A DNA stretch of 64,000 nucleotides from Setaria digitata (GCA_003640385.1 RCAB01000154.1:1-64000); one strand, 5' to 3'; counted from the stretch's first letter, positions 15,301-26,773 are shown. The notes: generated by a model from the letters alone, not told the origin. Program-made: numbers and translations.

Positions 15301-15304
15301 GTGA
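389..15304 (+). CDS. Echinoid-like Ig-superfamily adhesion receptor (7 Ig, FN3, TM, EIIV tail)
   Basis: Single-pass cell-adhesion receptor, about 1190 aa. Exons: 389-458, 3109-3262, 4059-4243, 7730-7934, 8052-8157, 9023-9158, 9357-9502, 9711-9853, 9937-10042, 10292-10561, 10940-11157, 11243-11462, 11728-11977, 12335-12546, 12941-13183, 13468-13696, 14227-14446, 14572-14730, 14794-14949 and about 15160-15304; all phases agree. Exon 1 encodes a signal peptide (MIPRKRPYLALVLFW...) whose ATG lies 7 nt after an acceptor-like cag. Seven Ig domains follow, at about residues 24-136, 138-240, 243-323, 326-417, 418-507, 508-630 and 632-736, each with its cysteine pair (e.g. VELTCSA/FRCTA). An FN3 domain spans about 738-865 (WFRVRARN), then a cysteine-containing stalk, a membrane helix at about 994-1017 and a 173-residue cytoplasmic tail ending in EIIV. 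Drosophila Echinoid has the same seven-Ig order and EIIV tail, which binds PDZ proteins such as Bazooka and Canoe. A nephrin/SYG-2-type receptor is the main alternative. The exon 17 acceptor (aag|TG) and exon 19 start (14794 or 14806) are the weakest joins. Confidence 0.9.
459..3108 (+). other. large first intron of the Echinoid-like gene
   Basis: Separates the signal-peptide exon from the first Ig exon. AT-rich with poly-T runs (e.g. 1477-1493); no supported gene on either strand. The 2849-3226 open frame only overlaps the next exon. Confidence 0.7.
4244..7729 (+). other. large third intron, with a (GTCC)4 microsatellite at 5957-5972
   Basis: Lies between the second half of Ig1 and Ig2. No coding exon could be supported inside it. 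Position 5957-5972 carries four perfect GTCC units. Confidence 0.7.
14041..14110 (+). other. tRNA-like fragment (A and B box) inside an intron
   Basis: An A-box-like TGGCGAAGTGG at 14049-14059 is followed 29 nt later by a B-box-like GTTCGAGTCC at 14088-14097, the spacing and order of an internal RNA polymerase III promoter. The acceptor and T stems do not pair well, so this is more likely a tRNA pseudogene or tRNA-derived SINE head than a working tRNA. It lies in the intron before the transmembrane exon of the Echinoid-like gene. Confidence 0.4.
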
Positions 15305-15316
15305 TGAGTGCATTTA

Positions 15317-15450
15317 CTATTAATATTATTGTTAATTATATATTATAATTTACTATTATTATTAATTGTTATTATTATTATTGTTATTATTATTATTATA
15401 TTCAAATATCATTAATATTAATTGTCATTATTAATATTATTATATCATCA
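15317..15450. repeat. ATT/ATA-rich low-complexity tract
   Basis: Imperfect runs of ATT, TTA and GTT triplets directly after the stop codon of the Echinoid-like gene, probably within its 3' UTR. Confidence 0.7.
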
Positions 15451-18400
15451 TTGTTAATATCACCTTTGTTTCGAAAAAAGATATCAGAAGCCATAGCAGT
15501 TGCTCAGTTATTAAGGCTCTCCAAAAGAAAACTTACTTCAATGAATTCAATGAGCATCTTTGCCGTAATTGCCTTTTATAATCTGTGATTGTTTCACTCT
15601 GCTTGTATATAATCGTTATATTCTTTTGCGGGTGCTTATTGCCTGTATGTCTCCTTCAAAATGTCGGTATCATCGAATATTTGTCGGTTCATGTCATTTA
15701 TCATTAATTTATTATCAAACGAGATCAGTTTGGTTAATCGCACCAAATTTTGATGCGATAAAAAGCTTGGATACATATAACTTCCGGAATGAATAAGAGT
15801 TTGTTACACTTTAAAGTTGTGATGGACCGCACAAGTTATTAAATGAGGGATTTCTTAACTTTGGCAGTTTCTAATTTATGAAACTTTTTCTCGTAGTTAT
15901 TATTGTTATCACCATTGCTTTTACTGTCTGGATTTTGCTTCTCTTGTATGTTGAAGTTATCATATAGGTTTATTGCTTGATTACTATTGTTATTTATGCT
16001 ATTTTAGCTACTAAAAGTGCACAGAGAAGAATTGTTTGCTAACTTAGCTGTTATTATGTTTTCAAATCAAATTTTTGACTTTCCACTCTTTCTGCCATTT
16101 TTATCTCTGTCATTGGAAATGGTCTAAAAGTTGAAAACACTTTTTCCTTATCCACTGTAGGATTAGTTTGCAGGTTTGATAATACGAAAAATGTGGTGAA
16201 GATCATCTGGCATACTATTTTTTCTGTTGCAAATATAACTTAGATGTGAACAATAATAATAATTGGTGCTGGAAATGGTGAGTGTATGCGAAGTAGCGTA
16301 CAACTTAGTCATTTTCCATATTGTCTTTCGTTGTTCGCTTTGTTTATTGGTTTTATTTTGTTTAATTAAGATCTCGATTATTTTTACTGCTTCCTGATTT
16401 GTTTTTTATGTTTTTGGTCATGATCATGCTAAACTTCCCCACATTGATAGTTCAGAGGAAATGTAACAGCTACTCTTAAATGAATTTACTAGGATGGTAG
16501 ACTTTTTTTTTTTTTTCAAATTTAGGATTCTCAAATTTAGGATGGTAGACTGATTATCACTGTCCACGAAGTTTAAAAGTTTAAGAAGTGAAATTATAGA
16601 CTACCGAACAATAGTCCTTTGTGACTGGTCATATCATTGACACAATCTTTTTGTTTCCTATAATACTTCATTGTTTTGCTTTTCAAACCGGTTTGATTTT
16701 CAAATTGTATATGTATTTTTTATAATTTTTTTTAAAAATAAGCTGTGCAGTAAGATATATTTGTCATTTGTTACAGTCCAAAAGTCGTTCGACTTGGTGT
16801 TCACAAGAATCTGAGCAATAAATTATTCGTTGATTTGCATGGATGAATTTGAGAATCAGTGGAACTGATCATATCAGTTAATTCTTTGTTTGCCTTAGAT
16901 CGATTCTTGAAGCTAACAATTGACCTGCAGTATGTCATGTATGAAGAGATTATTACAATTTCCATCCTCTTCAGTTCTGTTTTCTCTTGTTCACCACGAA
17001 TTAAGCTTTGCTGTCCAACAATATATTCCAATTGATGACAATCGAGACTCCACTGTCACAGTCTTGAGTACAAGATATATGATCAGCAGAAGATCTGTAG
17101 TAATGTAATTCTTCAATTCCATTCCAGCAGTTGCCTTCAGTCCTTTTTCACTAGTCCTACTTATCCGACAGGATTACTTTTGATCATTTTGCAGGCCTAT
17201 TTATTTCACTTTCAATTATATTAATAAATTTATGCATCAGTGTAGGTTGATGGAGGAAAATGAATTTTAAAGACTGTTTGAAAATGATTAGAATAATTTG
17301 GGAAGATTCAATAATTACATATGGTGATATGCTTCTTTTCGAATCAAATATACAAGTGGTAACTACATATATTTTTTTAGCAGGACTGCTGTGTGAAGAA
17401 GAACTCTAATTTATGCCATGTGATTTTAAATCCAAGCACTCTGATTTATATATTCTATTTTAAATTTCGGAGAACAGAAAGACTTTCTGGTATGCTGCAT
17501 GTGGAGGCAAAAACACTGGACAGTTATAAATATAAAAACAGAAAGTGATATTTGCGTCAAAACTAGGTAAAAAAAAGGAATCATATTCATGTAAGCTAGT
17601 TGAGAAACTTCTTGTTAACCTAACTTCACTTGAAAGGTAATGTTTTAATCGTAAATTTATAAGTTCAAAAGTTCAGCAGTTCCGATTTTCTTACTAATCG
17701 GTAGCACAAGTTGCAGGTAATTTCTGTTTTTTATCTTTGCTTTTCTCCATTTTTTAAACTTGCAAGGATCTTCGCTATTTCTAAAAAGTATTTCACTTTT
17801 AAGTGCTGTGTGTATAAAATTATTTGTGAAGTAAAATGAAGCAGTTGCCAGCAAGCGTAATTTTCTAGACAATATTTTGTTTCTCCATGAATGTACTGCT
17901 TTGTCTTCGAAGTATCCACCCATCATGCTTTTCTGTCGTTCTGTGATAATCACTTTTTTGTACTAAAATATTTATGAAAATACACAGGTCATGTTAATTA
18001 TTGGCACCAAAATCATGAAAGTAACAAGTCAGACTCTTTAATACTAAACCCGAACTTTTAGATTTTTTTTTTTCTTTTGAGATTAATTGTACGGTGTTCA
18101 TAGTCTTTTAGTTGAAAGGTGTGAATTGAAATAAATTTCTCGTAACTTACGGTTCTTTTTTTCCAAAACTGTAACAATCTAGAAAGAGACAAAATGTGCT
18201 ATTGTTGACGAATGTCGCACCTAAAACAATGAGTAAACAATTTTAATTTCTTGACATTTTAGTGCGCGTTTTATTGCGGTTACATATTGTTAGCAATGTT
18301 TGTGCTACCATCAAATATGGATAATTTTTTTCTCAGATTAATGTGATAAATTTTGTGAATCACCAGAAATTTCCTTTGGTTTTGACAAGCACTGTTCAGC

Positions 18401-18990
18401 AGGCAGTGGAACACATGAGGCACCATCAGAACCATCGTTTTAATTGCATAAATTAGCCCATTGTTTTAGGACCATCTTTTCAGGGACAATCAAGTGATAT
18501 GAAATTTTTATGAGGGTGACAGCCTTCAGTGAAATGTGGATATTTGATACATTATTATGAACATTTATACATGGCGCTGCCCATTTCCGTACTTAACCTA
18601 CTGAATAGCAGAGTACGCAAAAATCGTTATACCGTATGCTGATAATGCTTTTACCATTCATTCCTGTTGTTCTTTTTAAAAGCATAACTGGCTATACATT
18701 AAGCAAAGTAATTTTATTCACTATCTTGTAGAGAAAAACGAACGCTGTCATGCAGTAGTAATATATTTCCATTCCTGCTTAGAAAACTGACAGTATAGTA
18801 TCGATGAAAAAGTTCGCGTTACCAGTGATGCAAGAAAGTTCATCTGTGATAGCGCAAGTTCATGCTATCAATGATTCTAGCAGCTATACCCTCCATCTAA
18901 TTTGTGATAAAGTCAAATAACATTTCTGTGTAAATTTCTATATAGCTATGTAAAAGCAGGTATCATCACTTTTATAGGTGTTGTCGTTGT
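15451..18990. other. intergenic or unassigned region
   Basis: AT-rich sequence between the Echinoid-like gene (+) and the unrecognised minus-strand gene. No confident exon. Short frames, e.g. around 18340-18460, are open on both strands and could not be assigned. Confidence 0.5.
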
Positions 18991-18991
18991 T

Positions 18992-19175
18992 AAGTCTATA
19001 ATAGTGAATATTTGTCACAACAACGGTGTTACTGATCACAACTATTCTCATCTATGCGCAGTCTATAACAGTGATTGTTTATCATTATAGCAGCGTTACT
19101 GCTTGTAACTGTTATTGTTGTCTCTTTATGATAACGGCCCTTTACCACTATAATAGCGTTACTGATCACCACTCT
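18992..19175. repeat. degenerate tandem repeat, about three units of roughly 67 bp
   Basis: The phrase TATAAYAGYG...GTTACTG followed by an AACTATT-like tail recurs: units begin near 18992 (AGTCTATAATAGTG) and 19060 (AGTCTATAACAGTG), with a third shorter copy ending near 19175 (TATAATAGCGTTACTG). Confidence 0.6.
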
Positions 19176-19447
19176 TTATTAGATCATAGAAGTGGCTAAT
19201 TGTGATGTAGTAGTGAGGGAAGAAATGATTCTGTGTCATAACCTGTTTCTTGGAGGATCCCCACCAAAGATCATCTGCTTGTAATGTTTTGAAATCTCAT
19301 GTTGCTAGCTAAGGTCTAAGCGTTCATAAGAGAAAAATCGGGTGCGTATCCAGCGTAAGAAAAGTAGACCGGGAGAAGCAGTTTATGATGAAAATTTGAG
19401 AATGAATACCGATTAATTTTATTCTTATCAGTGGTGTTTGTTTGTAT

Positions 19448-20583
19448 CTAGGAATTGATTTTTCCTCTACTAGATTCGAGCCTATTTTGTCGGTTCACAA
19501 CTGATGACACAGAATCCATGCTAGAATATCTGGTAGCTCCAGAATGATCAGAGTTAAGTTTATTCTGTTTCCAAGTAACACTGACCACGTCGTCCATATT
19601 TAATATGTATGTATTCATCTCATTTTAAGTATTTAATCCAATTATTTATTTATCGATGTGCTGCCACTTATAAGACTTCGATTTCATTTCCTATTCATGA
19701 TCGGTTATGAACCTGTTTTATCAAAGGAACATATCTACTTAATCATAATTTGCCCTTGTCAGAGAATAACTTATCAAAGAAGCATCATATTTTGTTTAAT
19801 CATATCTTGATGAGAAAATCGTCATCGTTAATGCTGATTATTTTTATAGCGTATTAAAGTCCGTTTACTACAATGTAGGAAATTTAGCATTATTTCTCAT
19901 CTGGAAATTCAAGGAAATAAAATGCAGATGTAACCTTCTGCAATGTTACAACTGTAAATTGACTGTTGCATGGATTCCGTGGTACTTAACGATGAGTTCA
20001 TAAATAAATTTGACTTGTACATTCGTGTGTGACTTCGTGGTATGTGGGACGTGACACTGTTGGCTGATAGGCTATCTTCTGGATTGTTTTCTTCGCTAGC
20101 TAAATCTGAAAAACGAAGGATTCCTCGCAGCTGTCGTACTTTTGGACTTCCATTATTGCTGTACTCAGAATCAGATAATTCATTAACTACTCAATATTAA
20201 TATGAATGATTGGAATTTGCTGGAGGAAAGAATAATTTAATTTTATAATTAGACTTATTTCACATTTCCATGTTACAGTTTGGCCCTCTGAGATACTGGA
20301 AGGTTTCTGCTAAGTCTCGAGTGACAATGATTCACTCATCAGTTAAGAAATAGAACCATTACAAGTGATAAATAGTGTTTAAGTGGCAACGAAAATACAG
20401 TTTAAGTGAAGTGAACATATTTTCGTTCTTTTGGATTGGTTTTTCTCTTGCAGCTCCATTTGTTGTTTCTTTTGCAGTATGTAATATTTATATTAGTGTC
20501 TTTTTCTCGATTTTTGATACCTTCCATCCCAATACATCTGTTTGCTTGTGCTCCAACGCATTCTCAAGGTAACTATCTAACAT
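19448..20583 (-). CDS. unrecognised Ser/Thr-rich protein, six-exon model
   Basis: I do not recognise this gene. Reading the minus strand, six exons join in phase: 20583-20521, 20468-20399, 20309-20277, 20186-19935, 19618-19586 and 19500-19448, giving about 167 residues. The first exon begins MLDSYLENALEHK and the second is lysine/glutamine-rich (KKQQMELQEKNQ), suggesting a short helix or coiled coil. The 252-nt fourth exon is the best evidence: 83 codons without a stop, rich in Ser, Asn and Glu (NELSDSEYSNNGSPK, RGILRF, SLSTTESMQQSIYS), between a usable acceptor and donor. The last two small exons are uncertain, since another frame from 19618 (starting MNTYILNMDD) is also open. No domain is evident. 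The look is of a disordered regulatory region. Confidence 0.5.
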
Positions 20584-21175
20584 TTTTCGTATTTATACGG
20601 GGAGATTTAGTATCCACTGATTAATTAGTCGAGATGTCACCTTGTCAGGAGTGCTAAGTAAACTCATATTAATTTTAGTGGAATATTTTGATGCTCATTT
20701 CCACAATGCATTTGAACAGTATGTATTATGAATCTTCACATTGAACTCGTAGTGTAATTTGAAAAAAAAAAAAGAAAAAATAAAATAGCACGGGAAACGA
20801 TTAAGCAGACCTGTTCGGACACGTTCAAATCGATTCTTCCCGAACTTTTTCCACTCCGAAATAACAATAAGCTAAGAAATGTATCAGTGAAGACTAAAGA
20901 CTGACGTAAAAAGTTGTTGACGAGAGGAAGTGGCAGCTTAATGACGCATTTGGAACCACTTCACCCCAAGTTCGCTTCTGCAAACTTGAACTTTGACTGC
21001 CGATTCCTCATCCTTATGTTTCCAATTACATTAGATGTTGTTGGATCTCTCTTCCTCTAAGCCTCTTTATGCGAATATATATATATAAAAGCAAGGCATA
21101 TATATATATAAAAGGTATATATAAAAAATATATATATATATAAAAGATATATATATAAAATATATATAAAAGCAA

Positions 21176-21211
<36 letters not shown>

Positions 21212-22067
21212 TTGCTTCTATCCCTCCATTTATGCGTAGTGGTGTGCACGGGTTTATTGTGTGTAATACATAGGTGTGTACTAGAAACTACACATATAGG
21301 TATTAATTAACTAGGAACTAGGATCATCCGTAGGATCATATGCCTGCGGTGTTGCAGAAATTTTGGCTACTGTTGTTATACTGAGATCTTGCTAAGCTAT
21401 GTTTCCAACACTGAGATGCTAAGAATTGTTCCTATTTCTCAACTTTCTATCCATTTTCAACAATTAAATTGAATTTTACAATTTTTTTCCCTTGCATACA
21501 ACAACCTACACGTCTTTTTTTTCTCTAATAATATTTTAACAGAATATGCGTCAAATGTTGTGCTAACGACAACAATATAATTAATTGCATTACATGAAAG
21601 TTACTTGTAGTATGCAACAAGGATAGCAACTTTCTTATTAATCTGTCTTTAGTCAACAAATAGTGATTTTTTTTTCTTTTTTACTTTTCCTTCACTTCAA
21701 GTGTCTATAGTGCTTGTTTGCTTTTTCATGAAATATGAAGGTTGGAAGCATTTCCATCTTGTACGAAAACTGACGTAGATAATTTACAGCAGTAAAAAGG
21801 TTTTCAGAAAATAAGAATTTAAGCTGGCTCTGAAGACAGTACCATGTACTAGCTAACTTGGAGAAGACAAACTGAAATACTAGTAATTTATTTAGTAAGT
21901 AGATTCAGGGAGCAGTTTGAACAATGTAACATAGCCAGATATTTTTTTATGCTAGAAGCCTTTACGGCTAGCCAGTCCTATGCTATGTACATCGCGAGTA
22001 AATCAATCCAAATACTGCACTCAGTTGCTTGGAACTTTACAAAATTCACCTTTTTTCAATTGTCGAA
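20584..22067. other. unassigned region with possible further 5' exons
   Basis: Minus-strand frames near 20805-20870 and 20965-21015 look protein-like and have acceptor/donor-like ends, so the gene at 19448-20583 may extend upstream, but phases could not be joined. Contains the AT-rich inverted repeat at 21075-21217. Confidence 0.4.
21075..21217. repeat. AT microsatellite with nested gcaaggcat direct and inverted copies
   Basis: GCAAGGCAT occurs at 21091-21099 and 21170-21178. Its reverse complement, ATGCCTTGC, is at 21207-21215. The intervening sequence is (AT)n and TATATAAAA units. The second and third copies can form a long AT hairpin. Confidence 0.85.
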
Positions 22068-22358
22068 ATGAAAAAGGAAGATTCTTCACCCGGAAACAGT
22101 CTGAACGATCAAAATTATTCCGATGAAGCATTAGAATGAGAGCTGTCCATATCCTCTCACTCAGGATGACCAAGGAAACGAGAATACCATGTGTTCCTTT
22201 TTCTTTTTCTTTGATTAATTAATTAGTAAAAGCTGGTGCGTCAGAAGGAGTTGGACCTCGAAGTCGCTATGCATTCAGATGATGAGGGAGGAAGAGTGAT
22301 TCTAGTGATGTGGATGGAAGATTTTATATCTCCTCGTCATTTCATCCACTCCATCTGA
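22068..22358 (+). pseudogene. possible decayed coding fragment
   Basis: An ATG at 22068 opens an acidic, serine-containing frame (MKKEDSSPGNSLNDQ) that stops at a TGA (22137-22139). The same frame continues protein-like past that TGA and another (ending PRKREY). After an intron-like stretch with an AG at 22231-22232, a second open stretch (LVRQKELDLEVAMHSDDE) runs to a TGA at 22356-22358. This could be a degraded gene, missed exons of a live one, or chance. No family is recognised. Confidence 0.25.
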
Positions 22359-23137
22359 TCTTTTCCCTTACAGTTGCAATTCTCGTTTTCCGTGGCTTTT
22401 TATAACCGTCATTCCAGTGAGTAGCACTGGGTCTTTGGCATTTAAAATTTTATTTCTTTAGATGCATTCGACTAGAAAATAATTTAGAAATCTATATGCT
22501 TCGTACCAAAATCGTCTGCTTCACCGTAAGTTGAGGCTCGAACTGGTAAGCCTCATTCGGATATTCACTAGGTCCATTTGCCAAAAAAAATTGAATAGAA
22601 ATACAAAGAAATATTTTACTCCTCCGTAAAGTGTTTTGCTGACTAGAATTATTTCATTTTATTTATTAAGCGAAATTAATATATCACTTTGGTTAACAAT
22701 AATTTTAACTTAATTAAATTCATCACTTTTTCTCCAAATACGAATTTCTTCTCTTACCAGCTAATTATCAAGTGTTATTTTACATATTTCATTAAAATAA
22801 GCTAAATCGTTTGAATCTCTAAATATCATTTGAAGAGATTCAGTACAATTCTTGAATTCAAATTCCAATAAATGAGTAATATTTAGACTTAAGTTACTTT
22901 GCAGTTCTAATTGCTTATAATTTTCCTTACCTATTACATCACAGTTAAAAAAAACTATTAAATGTAAATCATTTTATTACAAGAAAACTGCTTTTAACAA
23001 CCTTTATTTTATATTTGATTTTTTCACTTAGTCTTTCTTTAAATATCTGCGATATCATTCAGAGTGGCGCATAAAATTCCATGTAATCACTTTTTGTAAA
23101 TGATAAACTTTGTCCGCTACGTATTTTTTAATTGCAG

Positions 23138-23145
23138 AAGACTGC
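23138..23145 (+). promoter_or_regulatory. candidate trans-splice acceptor and 8-nt leader
   Basis: The T-rich stretch ending in gcag at 23137 sits only 8 nt before the ATG at 23146. No earlier coding exon was found, so this fits a spliced-leader acceptor rather than an internal intron. Confidence 0.5.
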
Positions 23146-25102
23146 ATGGCAGAATCATCGAACGAGAAATATAAAGTACCGGCTGGACTGCGGCCATTAT
23201 TAGAAGCATTGGTGCGCGAAACGCTCAGAATGCAGCCAACTGATTTAATCAATTTTTCGATGGTTTTTTTTAATGTCTTACGGAAGCATTGCAACCGTAT
23301 GTTTAAATTCTTCTGAAATTTGATCGTAGCATTCTTTCAGTTATTATAGTGTAATAGGAATTTCGAGATTTAGTTTGTTCGAAAACTAAAATTTTCTACC
23401 TTTCCAAGTGAGACAATCAAAACGTCCATCATCCCCATTTTCAGCCATGTTAAATCACAAACGGATAAATCAATTAGTTTACTTAATTTCTGTGAGTCCA
23501 CAGTTGAGTTTTTTTCTGCAGCCAATTTCTTTCCCAGTATAATAGTTGTTCTAGTGAGTGCGAGGGGAATTTTTCAACTACTTGTAGTGCAAGTATGGTG
23601 AAACATGTTAGAATTTAAAATTAAAAATATTGTCAGAAAGCTGAAATTGATGATGCGAAGTGTAAAGATTCAAACCTTGGAAAATAGAACTGTTTAGAAC
23701 AGTACGATATTAGCTACTGAGTAAAACAACATCAGATCGGCACTATCGTTGCTTACAGATGCGAATGATAGTGTTGAAATGAGTTAATTTTTTTCCAGAG
23801 AATAATGCAGAAGATGTGCTAAAAGAACCCACTTTATATGAGTGTTTCAAAAATGACCTACAAAAGCAGGTTTGCATGCTGTCATTGTCAGTATCAGTCA
23901 ATGTTATATGTTTAAAGAGTAGAGGAAAAGAGATTTTAGATTTATAAAGTTTGAGAATCGCGGAGGATTAAATCTTAGCAGGATTTATCAAAGTTACACC
24001 TAGCACCACCATCATCATGCTAATAATTTAAGTCGAATAATTTAAGTCTTTAGTATCGCGAAAAGATTAATAAAGTAAATGAACAAACAGTTATCTAAAC
24101 CGCTGGATGAAGCAGGGACGAAAATTCTAGCAACATATTATGAATACATTGTAAGCGCTGTTAATTAGTTAATTTCAGTCATTCTTTTCAATTTCGCAGT
24201 ATTTTCGCGTTCTTTTTATTTACAAATCATCAATTCTTATTTCCGTTCAGATTCGAGCCAATCCGGAAAAATTTGGTTTAAGCATAAAGCAAAGTGACGA
24301 TACTTGGCGATCCGCGGATTGCATTACAGAGAAAGACTTCAAGTTTATTTTGATTTGTTAACTTTATTCACACATTGTAATGTTATAGAAGAGCGAAGAG
24401 AATAGGTGTTAGAAAATGCGAACTGTAGGCATATTCCAGATGTCATTCTCTTCCTGTTACCAGCTATGACCCGAACAAATATGCACCTGAGGATCGAGCA
24501 GCAACCATAATTCAAGCTGAAATTCGTGGTTTTTTAACGCGACGACACGTGCAGCAAATGAAAAAGGAGGGAGATGAAGCAGCAAAAAAAATACAAGCAC
24601 ACATTAGGTTACCGACTTTTGGTTTTCGCTTATATTTAGTTTATTTGATAATTTCTTTTAATAGTTTTGAAAGACTTGAGGTTTAGTCTATCTATAAAGG
24701 TTCGTCTGTTAATTGTATAGTTTACCTGTTTCAGTACGGACTTATGGTAGTTGTGTGATTTAGGTTATGAGTAAATCTTAACACGATAATGAACTAAAAC
24801 CTTTCAAATATTCTGTTCATCGCATCCTAAACTGTGAAAAGTATGAAATTAAATCAGCCAGCACATCTTCTGTATTCATAGTGTTGTTTAAGTAGCAGTA
24901 ATATTCTCTCCGGAACATTTTGCATTTTTTCAATGCTATCTTACGTATTGCGGGTTATATTAAGCAAGCCGTCCCACTGCTTATCAGAAAAGCGTATACC
25001 GAAGATGATCCTTGCAGGGGTTATTTGACAAGAAAACACCTTGATGAAGTGGGTATACCGCGTAAACAATCAACCGTTTTACATCTGCACAACGCTATCT
25101 AA
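23146..25102 (+). CDS. RIIa-domain protein with two IQ motifs, SP17-like
   Basis: Predicted small scaffold of about 180 aa. Exons: 23146-23296, 23799-23869, 24251-24342, 24464-24607 and 25018-25102, all in phase. Residues about 9-43 form an RIIa dimerisation/docking domain (YKVPAGLRPLLEALVRETL, then PTDLINFSMVFF); in PKA regulatory subunits, ropporin and SP17 this domain forms a dimer that docks to A-kinase anchoring proteins. Two IQ motifs follow: one at about 120-132 (IIQAEIRGFLTRR), and one rebuilt across the last intron at about 148-160 (IQAHIR|GYLTRKHL). IQ motifs bind calmodulin. Start chosen at the ATG 8 nt after an acceptor-like site. Length and order match SP17 (RIIa N-terminal, IQ C-terminal), except that SP17 has one IQ. 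The linker contains an NPEKFGL stretch. Target and tissue cannot be read from the sequence. Confidence 0.88.
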
Positions 25103-25326
25103 CAGGTTGGTTAAATAAGTAGTGAAATTTGTAGTGGGATACTAGGAAGCTTCTTTTGCTTATTAGATTAATTGAAGCAAAAAATGGTAGTAATTAGATT
25201 GTTACACACCAAAGCGATGATGCAATTTCAGCACGTTTGAAGTTTTGCTTTATCTTTGATTTGCTAAACGAATTACGTACAAACGAAGCACTGTTTGAAC
25301 AGTAAGAAGAAAATCTATGGAAATGA

Positions 25327-25350
25327 ATATATATATATATATATATATAT
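25327..25350. repeat. (AT)n microsatellite
   Basis: Uninterrupted alternating AT. Confidence 0.9.
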
Positions 25351-26420
25351 ACAGCAATCTTTTTTTCAGTACTTCAATGTCTTCTTTTTTTTCCTTGATT
25401 TTAATTAATAAATATTTGTTGGATGTTTTTCATGCTGTTAGAGGGATATCATTATTGTAATATATTCTTGACTTATTGTTGACTTAACTTCTGCATGTCT
25501 TAATATTTGTCTACTTATTAAAGATGGAGGTCCCGTCCATCGCTATGTTTTCTAGAACTGGCACTCTAAATTATACATTCTTCATTCCGTAGATATTCGG
25601 GGAGGTTGTGGGTTATGCTTTTTCATTTTTCTCCCTCTATTTCATTTTAGCAGATCTTTTGTTGCTTTATAATTAGTTTGTTGTGTAACTTAATTTGACC
25701 TGTATGAAAGTTTAAGCATATTAGAAACCGCATGTTACAATTATTCAATCGTATGTTGCAAAGAAGGGGTTAAGTGTGTTTTTTGTGCTAGTTTACTTTC
25801 AAATAACATATTATTCCATATATACTAACTGCTTTTTTATGACAAGAACCAAACTGGTTTAAATTATTAGTAATGTAAACAAATTTTGATCTCTTGCCGC
25901 TAACAGCCCTGCATTGAAACGCGGAATGTGCAGTTATAAGTAAGAAAATCGGTATGAATTCTAAGGTGGTGTGAAAAATATTAGGCTAGCTGAAGCCTCA
26001 GGATAGTAGTTCGAAATTTCGAGTATACATGTAAAGCATAATTTGTACTAAGCATTTCTGTGCTTGTTAGACTACATTTTAAGTGATCAAGACAGAACAG
26101 GCACATTGTTTTCTCTTTTTTACTTTTCAAGAATGACTCAATAAACAAGTCTCAGACGAATTAAGCCAAATCAAGAATTGATTAGACTGTCGTTTTACTG
26201 AATGTTCATTGCTTGAAATTAATCCTGACCTAGCGTCGTATTTGTTTCTGGCATTGTCCTAGAATTTTTTGCAACAAATTCTATTTTGCAATTTTTATAT
26301 AAAAATCCCTGAGTTGTAGTGTAAGTAGTCTACTGTTTAGAGATCACTTTCCATTTAACACAAACGGATAAGATCAGCCTAAGATTCTCCCTTACCATTT
26401 TTTGTAAATCTTGTCTTTAC

Positions 26421-26424
<4 letters not shown>

Positions 26425-26454
<30 letters not shown>
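26425..26454. repeat. (AT)n microsatellite
   Basis: Uninterrupted alternating AT. Confidence 0.9.
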
Positions 26455-26459
<5 letters not shown>

Positions 26460-26741
26460 AGACTAATATGACTACGTTTGATGTTACTAAAAAAACGTGA
26501 ACGTAACATTAAGTATTGATATATTGGCTACTTACGTACACGGCAGAATTCTGATGAATATATTCTTAATATTGTTAACGTATTCAATGATCGAAGTGGA
26601 ACTTACAAAAGAAATTCATTCTTATTCGGCTATAAAAGGTTCTGCTGAATAATGTGGAGATTAGAAATTTACGGGAAAGTAAAACTAGACTAACAATTGT
26701 GGATTTTATGAGAGGAAAAATTAAAAAAAATTATTTTCAAG

Positions 26742-26773
26742 TTTTTGCTTGAAAAAATTTTTTCAAGCAAAAA
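26742..26773. repeat. perfect 32-bp palindrome
   Basis: TTTTTGCTTGAAAAAA followed immediately by its exact reverse complement, with no spacer. Confidence 0.9.

Noticed and set aside
21067..21249. Tyr/Ile-rich minus-strand frame
   Set aside because: Pure translation of the AT microsatellite.
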